From Lytechinus variegatus (lineage: Eukaryota; Echinodermata; Echinoidea; Temnopleuroida; Toxopneustidae), in NCBI RefSeq assembly GCF_018143015.1, contig NC_054743.1, positions 33,505,934 to 33,569,933 of the forward strand: DNA of 64,000 bases, given 5' to 3'. The stretch's first letter is position 1. Each line of letters opens with the position of its first letter. Shown here piece after piece: positions 14,501-26,500 of the stretch. The notes beneath the pieces are model-generated. The model was not told the DNA's origin and did no database searches. It saw only the letters and a list, made by a program, of their open reading frames with translations. The position numbers and the translations under genes were made by a program.

Positions 14501-17500
14501 TACGCCTCCGTCTGTCAGGAGTTGGACTTCTACGCCGCCTTGGTGGTGATCGACGTGGAGAGCGCCTTGGAGGTGATCGGCGGCGTCTCGGTGGGCTGTA
14601 TCTTCTTGGAGGGGATCGACGACGGGGAGAAGGTGATCTCCTACGTCTGAAATAACAACAATACAAATTAATTATACAATACTGTTCATACTGCTCACGA
14701 GAAAAGCAAAAATTAATATAAGTTTAACACAGGGTAATTATTTTTTTCTAACTGTGCAGCATGTTTCTCTCACCTAATATCTGTAGCCCAAACTTGAAAA
14801 AGGGTGAATTAAACTTGGGGTGATTTTAACCTTGGAAAGCTGACATAATTATATACTACACAGTACCATGTAAATTCAGCAGGAACTCTTATGACCACAG
14901 TTTATGAACATCCCAAAGCGTAGAATGAAAATGTTAATTATATTATCATTTGATATTTAACTTTTGTGGACATGCAGTTTTTTTTTCTTTTTCATCTTCT
15001 GAATCCAGTGAGTTTGATAGCTGATGAAGCTCCTAAATGATCAATTCTTTGGCAAGGAAACCTTTAGAGGTCATTTGAATTGATAGATAACTCACTGCAA
15101 AATCTAAAAATTTTTGTATTGCAGCTGCGTGTCCTGCTCTGTTCATTAAAATCAACTTCTTTTCTGAACATGGCAATAACATACTGGAGGCTATTTCAAA
15201 ATGAATTGCGGTATTTTTTTTTTTTAGTGCTGAACTGTCCAAACGTATTCTTTGTGCAACTTACCTTGGTGGTGACCGTCTTCTCCTGCGATCATCTGGA
15301 GAGCGGGAGCGTGACCTTGAATTCTTTCTCTTCTTTTTGTCTTTCTCATCTTCTGAATCTGAATCGGACGAGTTGGATGGTGAGCGGCGTCGGTACTGAC
15401 GTTTAGGGAAACGGCTTTGTTTCACTGGAGATGGTTTTGTGTCCTCTTCATCACTGCTTGAGTGATCCTTGCCCTGGAATGAACAATTCAAATCATAAAG
15501 AAATTAGGAGAACACCTTAGGATAAAAAAGGATATATTTTGAAAGACGAACACTTTATAAAGACCATCATAATTAAAGAAACATATCTTTGGTCAATTTC
15601 AGAAGAAAAAAATCACAATTATTCGACCCAACTATTTTTTGTACTGTTATTTTGTCATCTTTCATAAGTTTTGCATGAAATGACAGTTTTCACTGTAAAT
15701 AAAAACAGGGGCCACATTTAGTTTAAAAAGAGCAGGCTTTTGAAAGGGGAATTGTTCAAGCTTTGATTCAAACTTGGAACACACAAACATTGGTAGAGTA
15801 ATGAGGCATCTCTATAAACTTGCGTGATTAATTGCAAGTCGTTATGGGGGGGTGATGGGTGGTCCCAAAATGAATCATGTTTTGCAATATATTGCTAACT
15901 TGCAGGTGATTGCTGATCTATTTTCTAAAACAAGGAAAATAAATTTGCTACAGCTAACATTAATCAATAATTGTAACAAGTGGAATGCCTCTGGCCGTCT
16001 CACCTGCATCACGCGGTTCAATATAGCAGCAGTGCTGACTTTGAATACTACTCTAACTCGCACAAGATGTTCAGTGATACATGGTTACTCTTATGTCCAC
16101 TTTTTATGAACTAGACCAATAAACTTACAGAGATATGATGGTTATTCAACAAAAAACCCCAACATGGCCAAAGTTCATTGACCTTACATGACCTTTGACC
16201 TTGATCATGTGACCTGAAACTCGAACAGAATGTTCAGTGATACTTGATTACTCTTATGTACAAGTTTCATGAATCAGATCCATAAACTTTCAAAGTTATG
16301 ATGGTAATTCAACAGATACACCCAATTCGGCCAAAGTTCATTGACCTTTGACCTTTGTCATGTGACCTGAAACGCGCACAGGACGTTCAGTGATACTTGA
16401 TTACTCTAATGTCCAAGTTTAATGAACTAGACCAATAAACTTTCAAAGTTATGATGGTAATTCAACAGATACCCCCGAATCTGCCAGAGTTCATTGACCC
16501 TAAATGACCTTTGACCTTAATCATGAGACCTGAAACTTGCACAAAATTTTCAGTGATGCTTGATTACTATTATGTCCAAGTTTCATGAATCAGATCCATA
16601 AACTTTCAAAGTTATGATGGGAAGTCAACAGATATCCCCAATTCGGCCAAAGTTCATTGACCCTAAATGACCTTTGACCTTGGTCATGTGACGTGAAACT
16701 CATGCAGGATATTCAGTGATACTTGATTAACCTTATGTCCAAGTTTCATGAACTAGGTCCATGTATTTTCTAAGTTATGATGACATTTCAAAAACTTAAC
16801 CTCAGGTTAAGATTTTGATGTTGATGCCTCCAACATGGTCTAAGTTCATTGACCCTGAATGACCTTTGACCTTGGTCATGTGACATGAAACTCTAATAGG
16901 ATGTTCGGTAATACTTGATTAACCTTATGGCCAAGTTTTATTAACTAGGTCCATATACTTTCTAAGTTATGATGTCATTTCAAAAACTTAACCTCAGGTT
17001 AAGATTTGATGTTGACGCCGCCGCCGTCGGAAAAGCGGCGCCTATAGTCTCACTTTGCTTCGCAGGTGAGACAAAAATTACTACAGAAATTTGCGACTGA
17101 TTTCTAATATTTTCTTGCAACATTTCCTTCGATGTAAAGAACACCTGGCAATTATGGTATTTGTGTTTCAATCAGGTGAATCAATAAGGTCATGTTATCC
17201 TTACCTTCTTATCATCATCACTGGAATCATCATCCTTCTTCTTAGTAGAATCTTTGGGAGGAGGGGACATAGAATCATCTCGTTTCTTATCCTCAATCTT
17301 CTCATCTTTCATCTTAGGAGAAGGAGACCTTTCAGAAAGATCAAGAAGAGACGGGAAAAGGTTTAGATAAGTTCAAATAACGGCTCAATTTAGGGATAAA
17401 AATAAAGTAAATGCTAATTTATTAGAAATTTGAAGTCATGTTGTTCTCCTGAGTTATCCTCTCAAGAGATACAGGGGTAAATTGTATACTCCTTTATAAC

Positions 17501-20500
17501 ATCAACTGAACCCTTCAATGTTTCATACTGTGACCTAATTATAATGTAGCTTTGACCTTGGTGAAATAATGTAAATTCTGTATAAGCATGGAGCAATTGG
17601 CAAAGGTTGATTATCCTGGTCTTTTCTCAGATGTCAAAACACCAATATTGTTCAGACTTTGTCAAGGTACAACGAAAGTCATTTAATATGCAACAACCAT
17701 ACACAATATTGAAGATCAAATGGTTATTAAACTAAGTGTGATAAGACCACATGGAAATTGTCAAAGTTCAATTACACTACAATGCATTACAAAAAAAGTG
17801 ACTATGCCACATGGACTTTGACAGTGTGATTAGACCAAATGACATCAGACAAATTGTGATCAGACCAAAAAGCATTAAGGCCTGGTCCCATTGGCCGACG
17901 GACATGAAACGTATTCATAACGGATATAGTGGACAGGCACAATTTTGGGGTGGTTCCATCCGTTTTCATCCGCTCCACACAATGGGCAAAATGGGCGAAC
18001 AATGAAATCACATTGGACGGATGCTCGACGAACATAGAGCGTATGAATTATGTATGCAAAGAGTACACAATGGATACATTATGTTTTCCAATGGATGGCA
18101 TGATTCTTTTCCCTATTATGTCCTATCTGAATCCTTAAATGCAGTTGGACCAAGCCTTTAAAAAAAGCTGATATAAGACAAAGTGTGATTAGACCACATG
18201 GCATCAGACAAGGTGTGACTTGAACAACTGGTAATTGAATACTACTTACCTAGATGAACCACTTGATGATGATCGACCTCTCTTGGTTTCCTTCTTCACT
18301 GGAGATGGGGAAGGTCTTTTCTTTGACCCCACCCTGGATTTCCTTAGTGGAGATCGGGAGCGAGAGCGCGAGCTTCCAGATGAGCTCCCGGATGGAGAGG
18401 TGGACGGTGAACGACGCCTAGGTCCCCTGTAGAGAAATGACAGTGTACAAAGATGAGGGACAAGAATGATGGGGACCATTTCAAGCTGTCAATGAAGCCA
18501 TACGCAATTTTACAGACAATCTGAATGTGAAGTATACATATTCCATCATAGCACTCACATCCTCTGGCAAGGCATATATCTAAATTTGCCATCCTCCACC
18601 CAGAATTAGTACATGGGTACCTGGTAGGAATATTTCCTTGAACACATAAGCACCGATCAGGTACCCATGCTAAAACCAGGGTAGTAATATGCAGTGCTTC
18701 GAAACATTTCTATCTTTGAGCACTACATGAATGTTGCATATTATCATCAGTATGAAAAAGACAATGAAAACAGACTTGCCTACCTCTGGGTAGGGTTGCA
18801 AAATTCCCGGGAATTTTCGTGGTGGAAACTTTCCATGGGAATACACGGGAATTTATTGGGAATTTGGGGAATTTTCGGCAATTTTCGGGAATTTTCAAGA
18901 AGTGTTGGGAATTTTCAAGAAATGTTGGGAATTTTTTCAAAAAGTAGCAATTTTCTGATATTTATATATATATAGGAATTGAAAGGATTGTTCTGGCAGA
19001 TGATGCTTGATTGTGCTTTGTCAGCAAGTTTCAAGCAAAATATAAATGCTACGACAATCAGACAAGGCAGAATTTCAATGAATTTCATGTAAAAGTTGAT
19101 TTACTTTTTTACTGGTTGAATGGTATGTGCGTTGGCAGTACATGTACACTGCAAATGCTTTACACTAATGCCTCTTAGATATTCTCATCTTTTTGCAGAT
19201 GAGAATCATTATTAAAGGACAAGTCCATCCCAACAAAAACTTGATTTGAATAAAAAGAGAAAAATTCAACAAGCATAACACTGAAAATTTCATCAAAATC
19301 GGATGTAATGGCGCTGTCACACCTTGGCGTTTTAGACAGCGTATGCCCGACGTACGAGGAATTTGGCGAATACGCTGGCGTACGTCGAATACGTTACGGG
19401 TAAGTTTTGCATACGTTAAGAGTACGCTAAAACACGCTGGTATACGTCGTCATACGGCGAGGTCGTCGAAAAATTTTGTGCAAGCACAAAATTTTTCAAC
19501 GTATGCCAGCGTATGGCTCATACATCTTGCATACGCAGGCCATAAGTTGTAGGCAAGTTACGCGATCGTTGATACACGTTGACACACGTTACTCGTAAGT
19601 TACTCATAAGTCGATGTACGTCGAGATAATGTCCAGCGTACCCTAAAACTTACTTCTAACCTATGAGTAACGTGCTTTGAACGTATGTGTAACTTAACTC
19701 CAACGTATATTGACGTATGAAGACGTGCTCCGGACGACCACAAAACTTACTGAACGTGTTTATAACTTACAGCTACCGTATAATGGCGTATTGACTTTTA
19801 TAGGAATTGGTATATAAAGGTGGGGTTCACAGGAGGAACTCATGTCTTCTTGATGTCCCAGATCATGGCGTTTTCTCGAAGGAATTCGCACATGAGCTGC
19901 TCCTCTTGGACATCAAGACAAAACTGTGTCTTCTTATAGGCTACGACACGTGTTCGTCAGCGATACGCTGCCGCGCGCTATACGTAAGTTAGGCTATCGT
20001 AGGGCATAAGTTGTGTACGCCAGCAATACGCTAAGCATTCGTTGGAATACGTTACTTATAAGTTAACGAAGCGTTCGATATAAGTTACTAATACGTTATG
20101 TATACGTCCAACTCGTTATGAATACGCTAAGTATACGCCCAGAGTTGAAAAAAAATCAAAGTTCAGCGTATGCCGACGTTTTAGAGAAATTTTGATACGT
20201 CGGGCATACGCTGTCTAAAACGCCAAGGTGTGACACCACCTTTAAATAAGAAAGTTATGACATTTCAAAGTTTCGCTTATTTTTAACAAAACAGTTTTTA
20301 TATCAACGAGCCAGTTACATCCAAATGAGAGAGTCGATGATGTCACTCACTATTTCTTTTGTTTTTTATTGTTTGATATATGAAATATTTTGATTTTCTC
20401 GTCATTGTCATGTGAAATGAAGTTTCATTCCTCCCTGAACACATGGAATTCCATGATTTTAACATTTAGTGCTTCCGGCAAGGAAGTCCTTATCATCAAA

Positions 20501-23500
20501 TTCGTAAAAATTGAAATATTGTGTAATTCAAACAATAAAAAAACAAAAAAAAATAGTGAGTGACATCATCGACTCTCTCATTTGGATGTAACTGGCTCGT
20601 TCATGTAACTATTTTGTTAAAAATAAGCGAAACTTTGAAATGTCATAACTTTCTTATTTTACATCCAATTTTGATGAAATCTTCAGCATTGTGCTTGTCT
20701 GATTTTTCTCTTTTGATTCAAATCAACATTTTCTGAGGTGGACTTGACCTTTAATAATTTTTATGGCATTATTGTTGTTATTAGCATTATATTATTATTA
20801 TATTATCATCTATTTCTCATTTATTTCTGCATAGCAGAAGTGAGAACTTTGTGCAGTTTGTAGCGTTAATTTAATGAGTATATAGTTTTCTAGCACATAA
20901 AATCTTGCTGTTTCCTGAGCGTTAGGGCCTTCTGTTCACAAGGCATGAGTAGGCTGCACATTCAGACCCTTAACTCGAGTGAAGGCTTTGCACAGTAGAC
21001 TAGGCAAACCCTTCACTCAAGGAAAGTGGTCTGAATAAGCAGCCTAAGGTTTCTGCCAATGACTTGTGTACAGAAGGTCCTTGTTCAACAGAAAGTTGTA
21101 TTCGTGCTAGTCTTGTTTGAAGTCCCACTTGTGGATCAAAGTTTCAATAAGGGTCTGTGCATGCAGGCTACATGTAGGGAGCAGTGTTCTCTTATTAACA
21201 TGCTATTATATAATGGCAGGTTCTCACATAAAAAACATTGACATTTAAAGAAAAATGAAAAAAGTGTAATGCAAAGTATTATTTTTTTTCATGTTGAATT
21301 GAAAAGCTTCATTTTGTACATAATGCTCCATCATGTTACTACATTTACATATACTATAATGTATTTATGTAGTTTGATGAATATTTTATACCATGGGCAA
21401 TTTAAAGAATGAAGAATAGTATAAATACAAATGGAAAATATGATATTTTAGGTTATCAATTTATAATTTTGTATTTAAAAACAGAATTTATCACTTTTTG
21501 TGAAAAAATGAAAATTCCCGAAAATTCCCAAAATTCCCGGCAGCTGAAAATTCCCGAAACTTTCCATGGAAATTTTCCAAAATTTCCGGAAAGTTTCCAG
21601 CCCTTTGCAACCCTACCTCTGGGAATGAAAAAGTGTATTCTGTGATTAAAAAAAGTGTATTGTTCCCCCCAAAAAGTATTTCATAATAAAATGCGTGGCG
21701 CACTCGCTCATCGCAACGCTCAAGCTGCATGCAAGCTAAAATGCGCAGTTGCAGATGAAAAAAAAACACATATATCTCATCCTGGTTTTAACAAAATGAT
21801 TAAAAAAAACAAGTCATCTGAAATTACATCGATCTAATAACCATATTTGTTTAAGTTTTATGAAATAGAGACATATAGAGATGATTTTTCTCAATAAATG
21901 ACGATATTGTAAAAAAAAAAGAAAAAAAAAGAACATTACCTCTTTGGTGACCTACTCCGCCTAGGGGACCTTCTTAACCTGCGTGGGGGAGACGGTCTAC
22001 GCCGTCGCTCAGGTGATCTCCTTGGTGATCTGTTGGGGAAAAAACATCTCAAAAATATCAGTCAGGAGACAACGACCGCCTAATTTGGAGGGAATCAATC
22101 GGTGCTACAAAAATAAATGGTGCTAAACACCTCGAAGAGTTTTTATCTACATTTGCTACTCTCTCCCCATGTAGAGCAAATGAGTACCCTTGTAGGAAGC
22201 AGGCTCGAAAAACCTATTCAGAGTAGGCCATGCTCATACTGGGGTAATAATATGAAGCACTTCAAAACTGTTGTGCTAAGTGCTCTATAATTTTGCATAC
22301 TATTATTATTCAATATTGCAAAAATTGAAGAGTTCACACTTGTGTAACAACCATGTACCCTTCTTCTGCAATGAATTTTTAAAAATCTTCATATATAGTC
22401 ATCGCTATGGTTTGTGAAGTAGATTAACATTTTTCAAAATTTCCACAATAACTATTATTACTATTACTAATTATGTGCTTTACCTATTAGGTGTAAACCA
22501 TGTTGTAATACAATACTTCCTGAATCTACCAACACATTATCTTCACTGCCAACCTTGACCAAATTTTGTTGCCACTCAGTCCCCTCATATTCACTTTAAA
22601 TTAAACTTGTGACAACTTACCTCCGACGTGGTGGTGGTGATCTTCTGCGGGGGCTAGGTGTTCTCCGTCTTTGTCTTGATCTGAAATAAATATTATAATC
22701 AGACGTAGTTGACATACTGGAATATTCACAATCAGGGATAGTGCAGAATACAACATGCCAAGACGAAATTCAATCAAACTACAGCAACACCATCTAGAAT
22801 TTCACTCAAAATGGGAAGATAGTGTATATTGACTAATCTTCCATTTAATTCAAGCCTCTTGTTTGTCTTGGTAATCCTCAAAGAGTGTTGTCACTATTTC
22901 AGTTTATTACAGGATTATGTGAATGTCTTTGTCCTAGAACTGTTATGGTGTGGATGATACAATATCAAAATACGTTTCCAAAGATACATCATATGTAACT
23001 GTGGTTGTGATCCTGACCAAATAAAATTAATAACTCACTGCATATTTCTCTCTCTTTTTGTATAAATCAATTTCTCAAGAAGGAATGGGTTGGATATTTC
23101 GGGATATAATTGTTTGCAGCTTTCATATATGCAATCACTTTCCATCTTCAAATATGTTGTAAAAAAATCATAGTATCCACAGATGCAAAACAAATTGAAG
23201 AAATTGAATAGTTGCCAAACTTATGTAAGAATGAAATATTTGAGGACACAATGCCTATTATCAGACTTTTGCCAAAGACAGACTTTAACATCTGTTACAA
23301 TTTTCTATAACAAGCTCTTTTCTAAATAAGTGATATTGTTGCATAAAGGGCAGATAAACAATGTCGCCTAGGCATAATCGGCCATATAGACAATTAAAAT
23401 CCCTACACCAACCTCCAAGCAAAGATTATGCATGTCATGCCTGCAATGCCCCCTAATATTCACCCATGTTGACAAAGAGAGAGTATCTTTCAAGTGTCAG

Positions 23501-26500
23501 AAGTCAAGTGTGTGTGCAGCAGCGAAAATCAAGATCTGCAAGCTATTTGCTGTAAGACACCTGCTGCCAACCTGGAATATCTTGTGTAGCCAATCAAGAT
23601 CTCGGAATCTCGTGGAGACACTTCTCAGGTAAGGGATTGACATCCCCTAATTACTAAATCAATATCAATGGGTCCTTGTACAACAAGTCTTACCTTGATC
23701 TAGACCTCCTTCTGAAATCCCTACGCCTGTCCCTAGAACGAGACCTGGATCGTCGGTCCCTCCTCCTATCCCTGGAGCGAGATCTAGACCTTGACCTCTT
23801 ATCACGTCGTCGTGGAGATGACCTATGTCGTGATCTTGATCTACTTCTTGACCTTCGTCTCCGGTCGGCACTTCTCTTTCGTCTGTGTCTGTCTGGAGAT
23901 GAAGTTCGTCTCTTTCTCCTTTGTTCATCATCACTGCTATCCTTCTCATCATCCTTAGATCTACAAATCCACATTTCAAAATACAACAATCATTATATGA
24001 CACATAAAATTGGAAACAATCCATGCATTCTCGTACTTACAAGCAGACGAGTCCATCTTTGTCAGGATGAAATATTAGGTAAAAATTAATTTGTAGCTCT
24101 ACTTTGCTGTCAAATTGTGAATGTGGAATTCTTTTGTAAAATAGAAAATTAATTTTTTTATTCACAGGACAGTATATCTGCACATATGCAATGTGAAAGC
24201 AAAGTGTACTTTACTACCTCAACTGCAATAGTGGAAAGGTAGTGCTTTGGCTTTGAGACGCTGCTTACCTCCTTTTATCTGCAGGTTTCACAATCCCAAC
24301 AGGAGGAGGAGATGGTGTTCCTTTGTCTTCTATCTTAGGAGGGGGTGTACCAGAATGAGACCTGGATCTAGACCTGGACCTCGACTTGGATCTGGATTTC
24401 TCCTTATCCTTGGCTCTGTCAGCGTCACCATCAGCAGAGGCATGTGGGGAATTGTCCCCTTCTTTGTCATCTTTTGATGGATCATTCTTACCCTCTGGGC
24501 GAGGTTCCCAGTCCCATTTAGCTGATCTCGGTGCTGGCCTGTGATGACACAAACACAGCATTAGTGATATTGTGTCTCGCCAATGTGCGAAAATAAATAG
24601 AAGTGTTGACACAAGAGTCTTGCAGATAAACATTAACATTTGGGATGAACTGAAGATGGACGGATGACAGAAGGAAGATGGACACAATTTACATGGACTT
24701 CTTCACCTTTGGTGGGTGAGACGTAAACAGATTTTGATTATTTTCACATATCCAATGTACCAACACATTTAGAGCATTGTATCTTATATTTGATTTCTTA
24801 TAGAAATGACTATAGAGAATACGTATGTAATACAATAATAAATTCCCACATGAAATGTGATGATTCCCAGAATTTGCAATGTGCTTGGCTATAAATCAGA
24901 CTTGGTAAGCTAGATTTAGAATAAATCATGTTGAGATTCATGCTAACTTATATCATCATGCTGTAAGCCAAGAGACAAAGAAATAAAGAAATACCAAGAA
25001 ACACCTAAAATATTCATTCTTTTATAAAACCAGCAAATTGACCTTACAATAATTTAAATTGCATTCCGGTATGAATAAAATTTGGAGAATATACATTGCA
25101 CTAGTGATATCATTGCCCAACAACATACATTTTTACGCACCTTCAGTACCCCACTGACCAAACATTTGGAAGTAAAACCATTTAAATGTTACTATGATCA
25201 AACTTCACAAGCTGACGAGTTCAGGGCTTTTCCCTTTTTCGGCATTAAACGAGAGTAGTTTTATATATTTTTACCATAATAAAAAAATGAAAAAAAATCT
25301 GTCATATTTGGACAAGAAGACAATGCAAAACTTAAGAATACAATGCATCCATTATTAACTGAAACAACTTACTTCGATTCATCTGGAGATTTCTTGTCAC
25401 CGCTTCCATTGACATCTTCCTTCTCGTCTTTGTCTCCCCGTCTCTTCTCTGTCCTGTCTCCATCACCCTGGACCTCTGTGCCTTCCTTGAGCTTGCTCAG
25501 CTCCGCCTGGATCCGCTCTTGCTCTTGCTGCAAGAAAATAAAATCAATAATAACATTTGATAAAAAGGCTATGATTTGATGAAGACTTTTAAATTTGTTC
25601 TTGCGTGAGTTGTGTTTTGGACTTTTGGCCTATCCCTATTTGTTTGAAAGGTCAACCCCTAAAAACTATTATTAAGTCCTAGAGTCATATATTCTCTCTA
25701 ACGAAGGCATTTGCTTTGGGAAACATTCAATTTTAAAATTGAAAGTATGCCAATTTCAGCAGGTACAGCTATTACTTTAATTTCAATACAATAAAATACA
25801 TTAAGCCACCTTAAATTTGCATCGATTTGACAAAACAAAAGGGAGTCATTTTTCCCCTTTCAGCAGAATATCTCAATCAGGTTAAGGGAAATGGGAAGGG
25901 GGCATAAAACCTTTAGATGTTTTATACCCATCAGGGCGATTGATTGGGAATGCTCTCTCTCCCAACCAGTAAATAAATACATGTATGTACCAGTGCAAAC
26001 GATCAAAAAAAAAAACACTCTTACCTGTCTCTTCTTGATTTCCTCTTTCTTCTGTTCAAGAAACGGAGCTGGTATGCCGGCGATGTTCTCCTGAGCACTG
26101 GTGAGCAGTTCCCACAGTTCCGTCATGAAAGCCAGGGCATTCTTGGCATTGAGGAATCCTGTCAGGTTGATCTGCATGTCCTTCGGGTCAGGATGCTGCA
26201 AGGGTACACAGAAGAGCATGCCACATGAATTTTCATTACAGATACCTTGTGAAACCTGGAGAGCGTTTCATGACAAGCTTTGTCAGTGATTATTACTGAC
26301 TAATTTTCTCTGAGCTGATCATATGCAATGATGTCAGTAGCTTTGAATTAATAGTCAGTGAACACCGAATAAATAGTCAGTGAACACTGCAGATTTGCTT
26401 CATGAAACGCTCCCCATAGCTCACAATCATGTGTACGGAGGAAACTTCTAAAGCATATCCATGTATAATCATTACCATGATAATTTCATTTAACTTTAAT

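Larger units (their letters stand above)
18791..21615. mobile_element. hAT-type non-autonomous transposon (SRRM1 intron 9)
   Basis: A perfect 8-bp target duplication CCTCTGGG (18,783-18,790 and 21,616-21,623) bounds a 2,825-bp element with the 12-bp terminal inverted repeat TAGGGTTGCAAA. An 8-bp duplication with such an end is diagnostic of hAT elements. Subterminal regions are packed with GGGAATTTTC-type words in both orientations. No transposase frame remains. About 1.54 kb of its length is a second transposon at 19,212-20,754. Confidence 0.85.

Noticed and set aside
13508-14655. Plus-strand open frames opposite SRRM1 exon 13
   Set aside because: They mirror the low-complexity SR coding strand and have no splice partners or recognisable domains.
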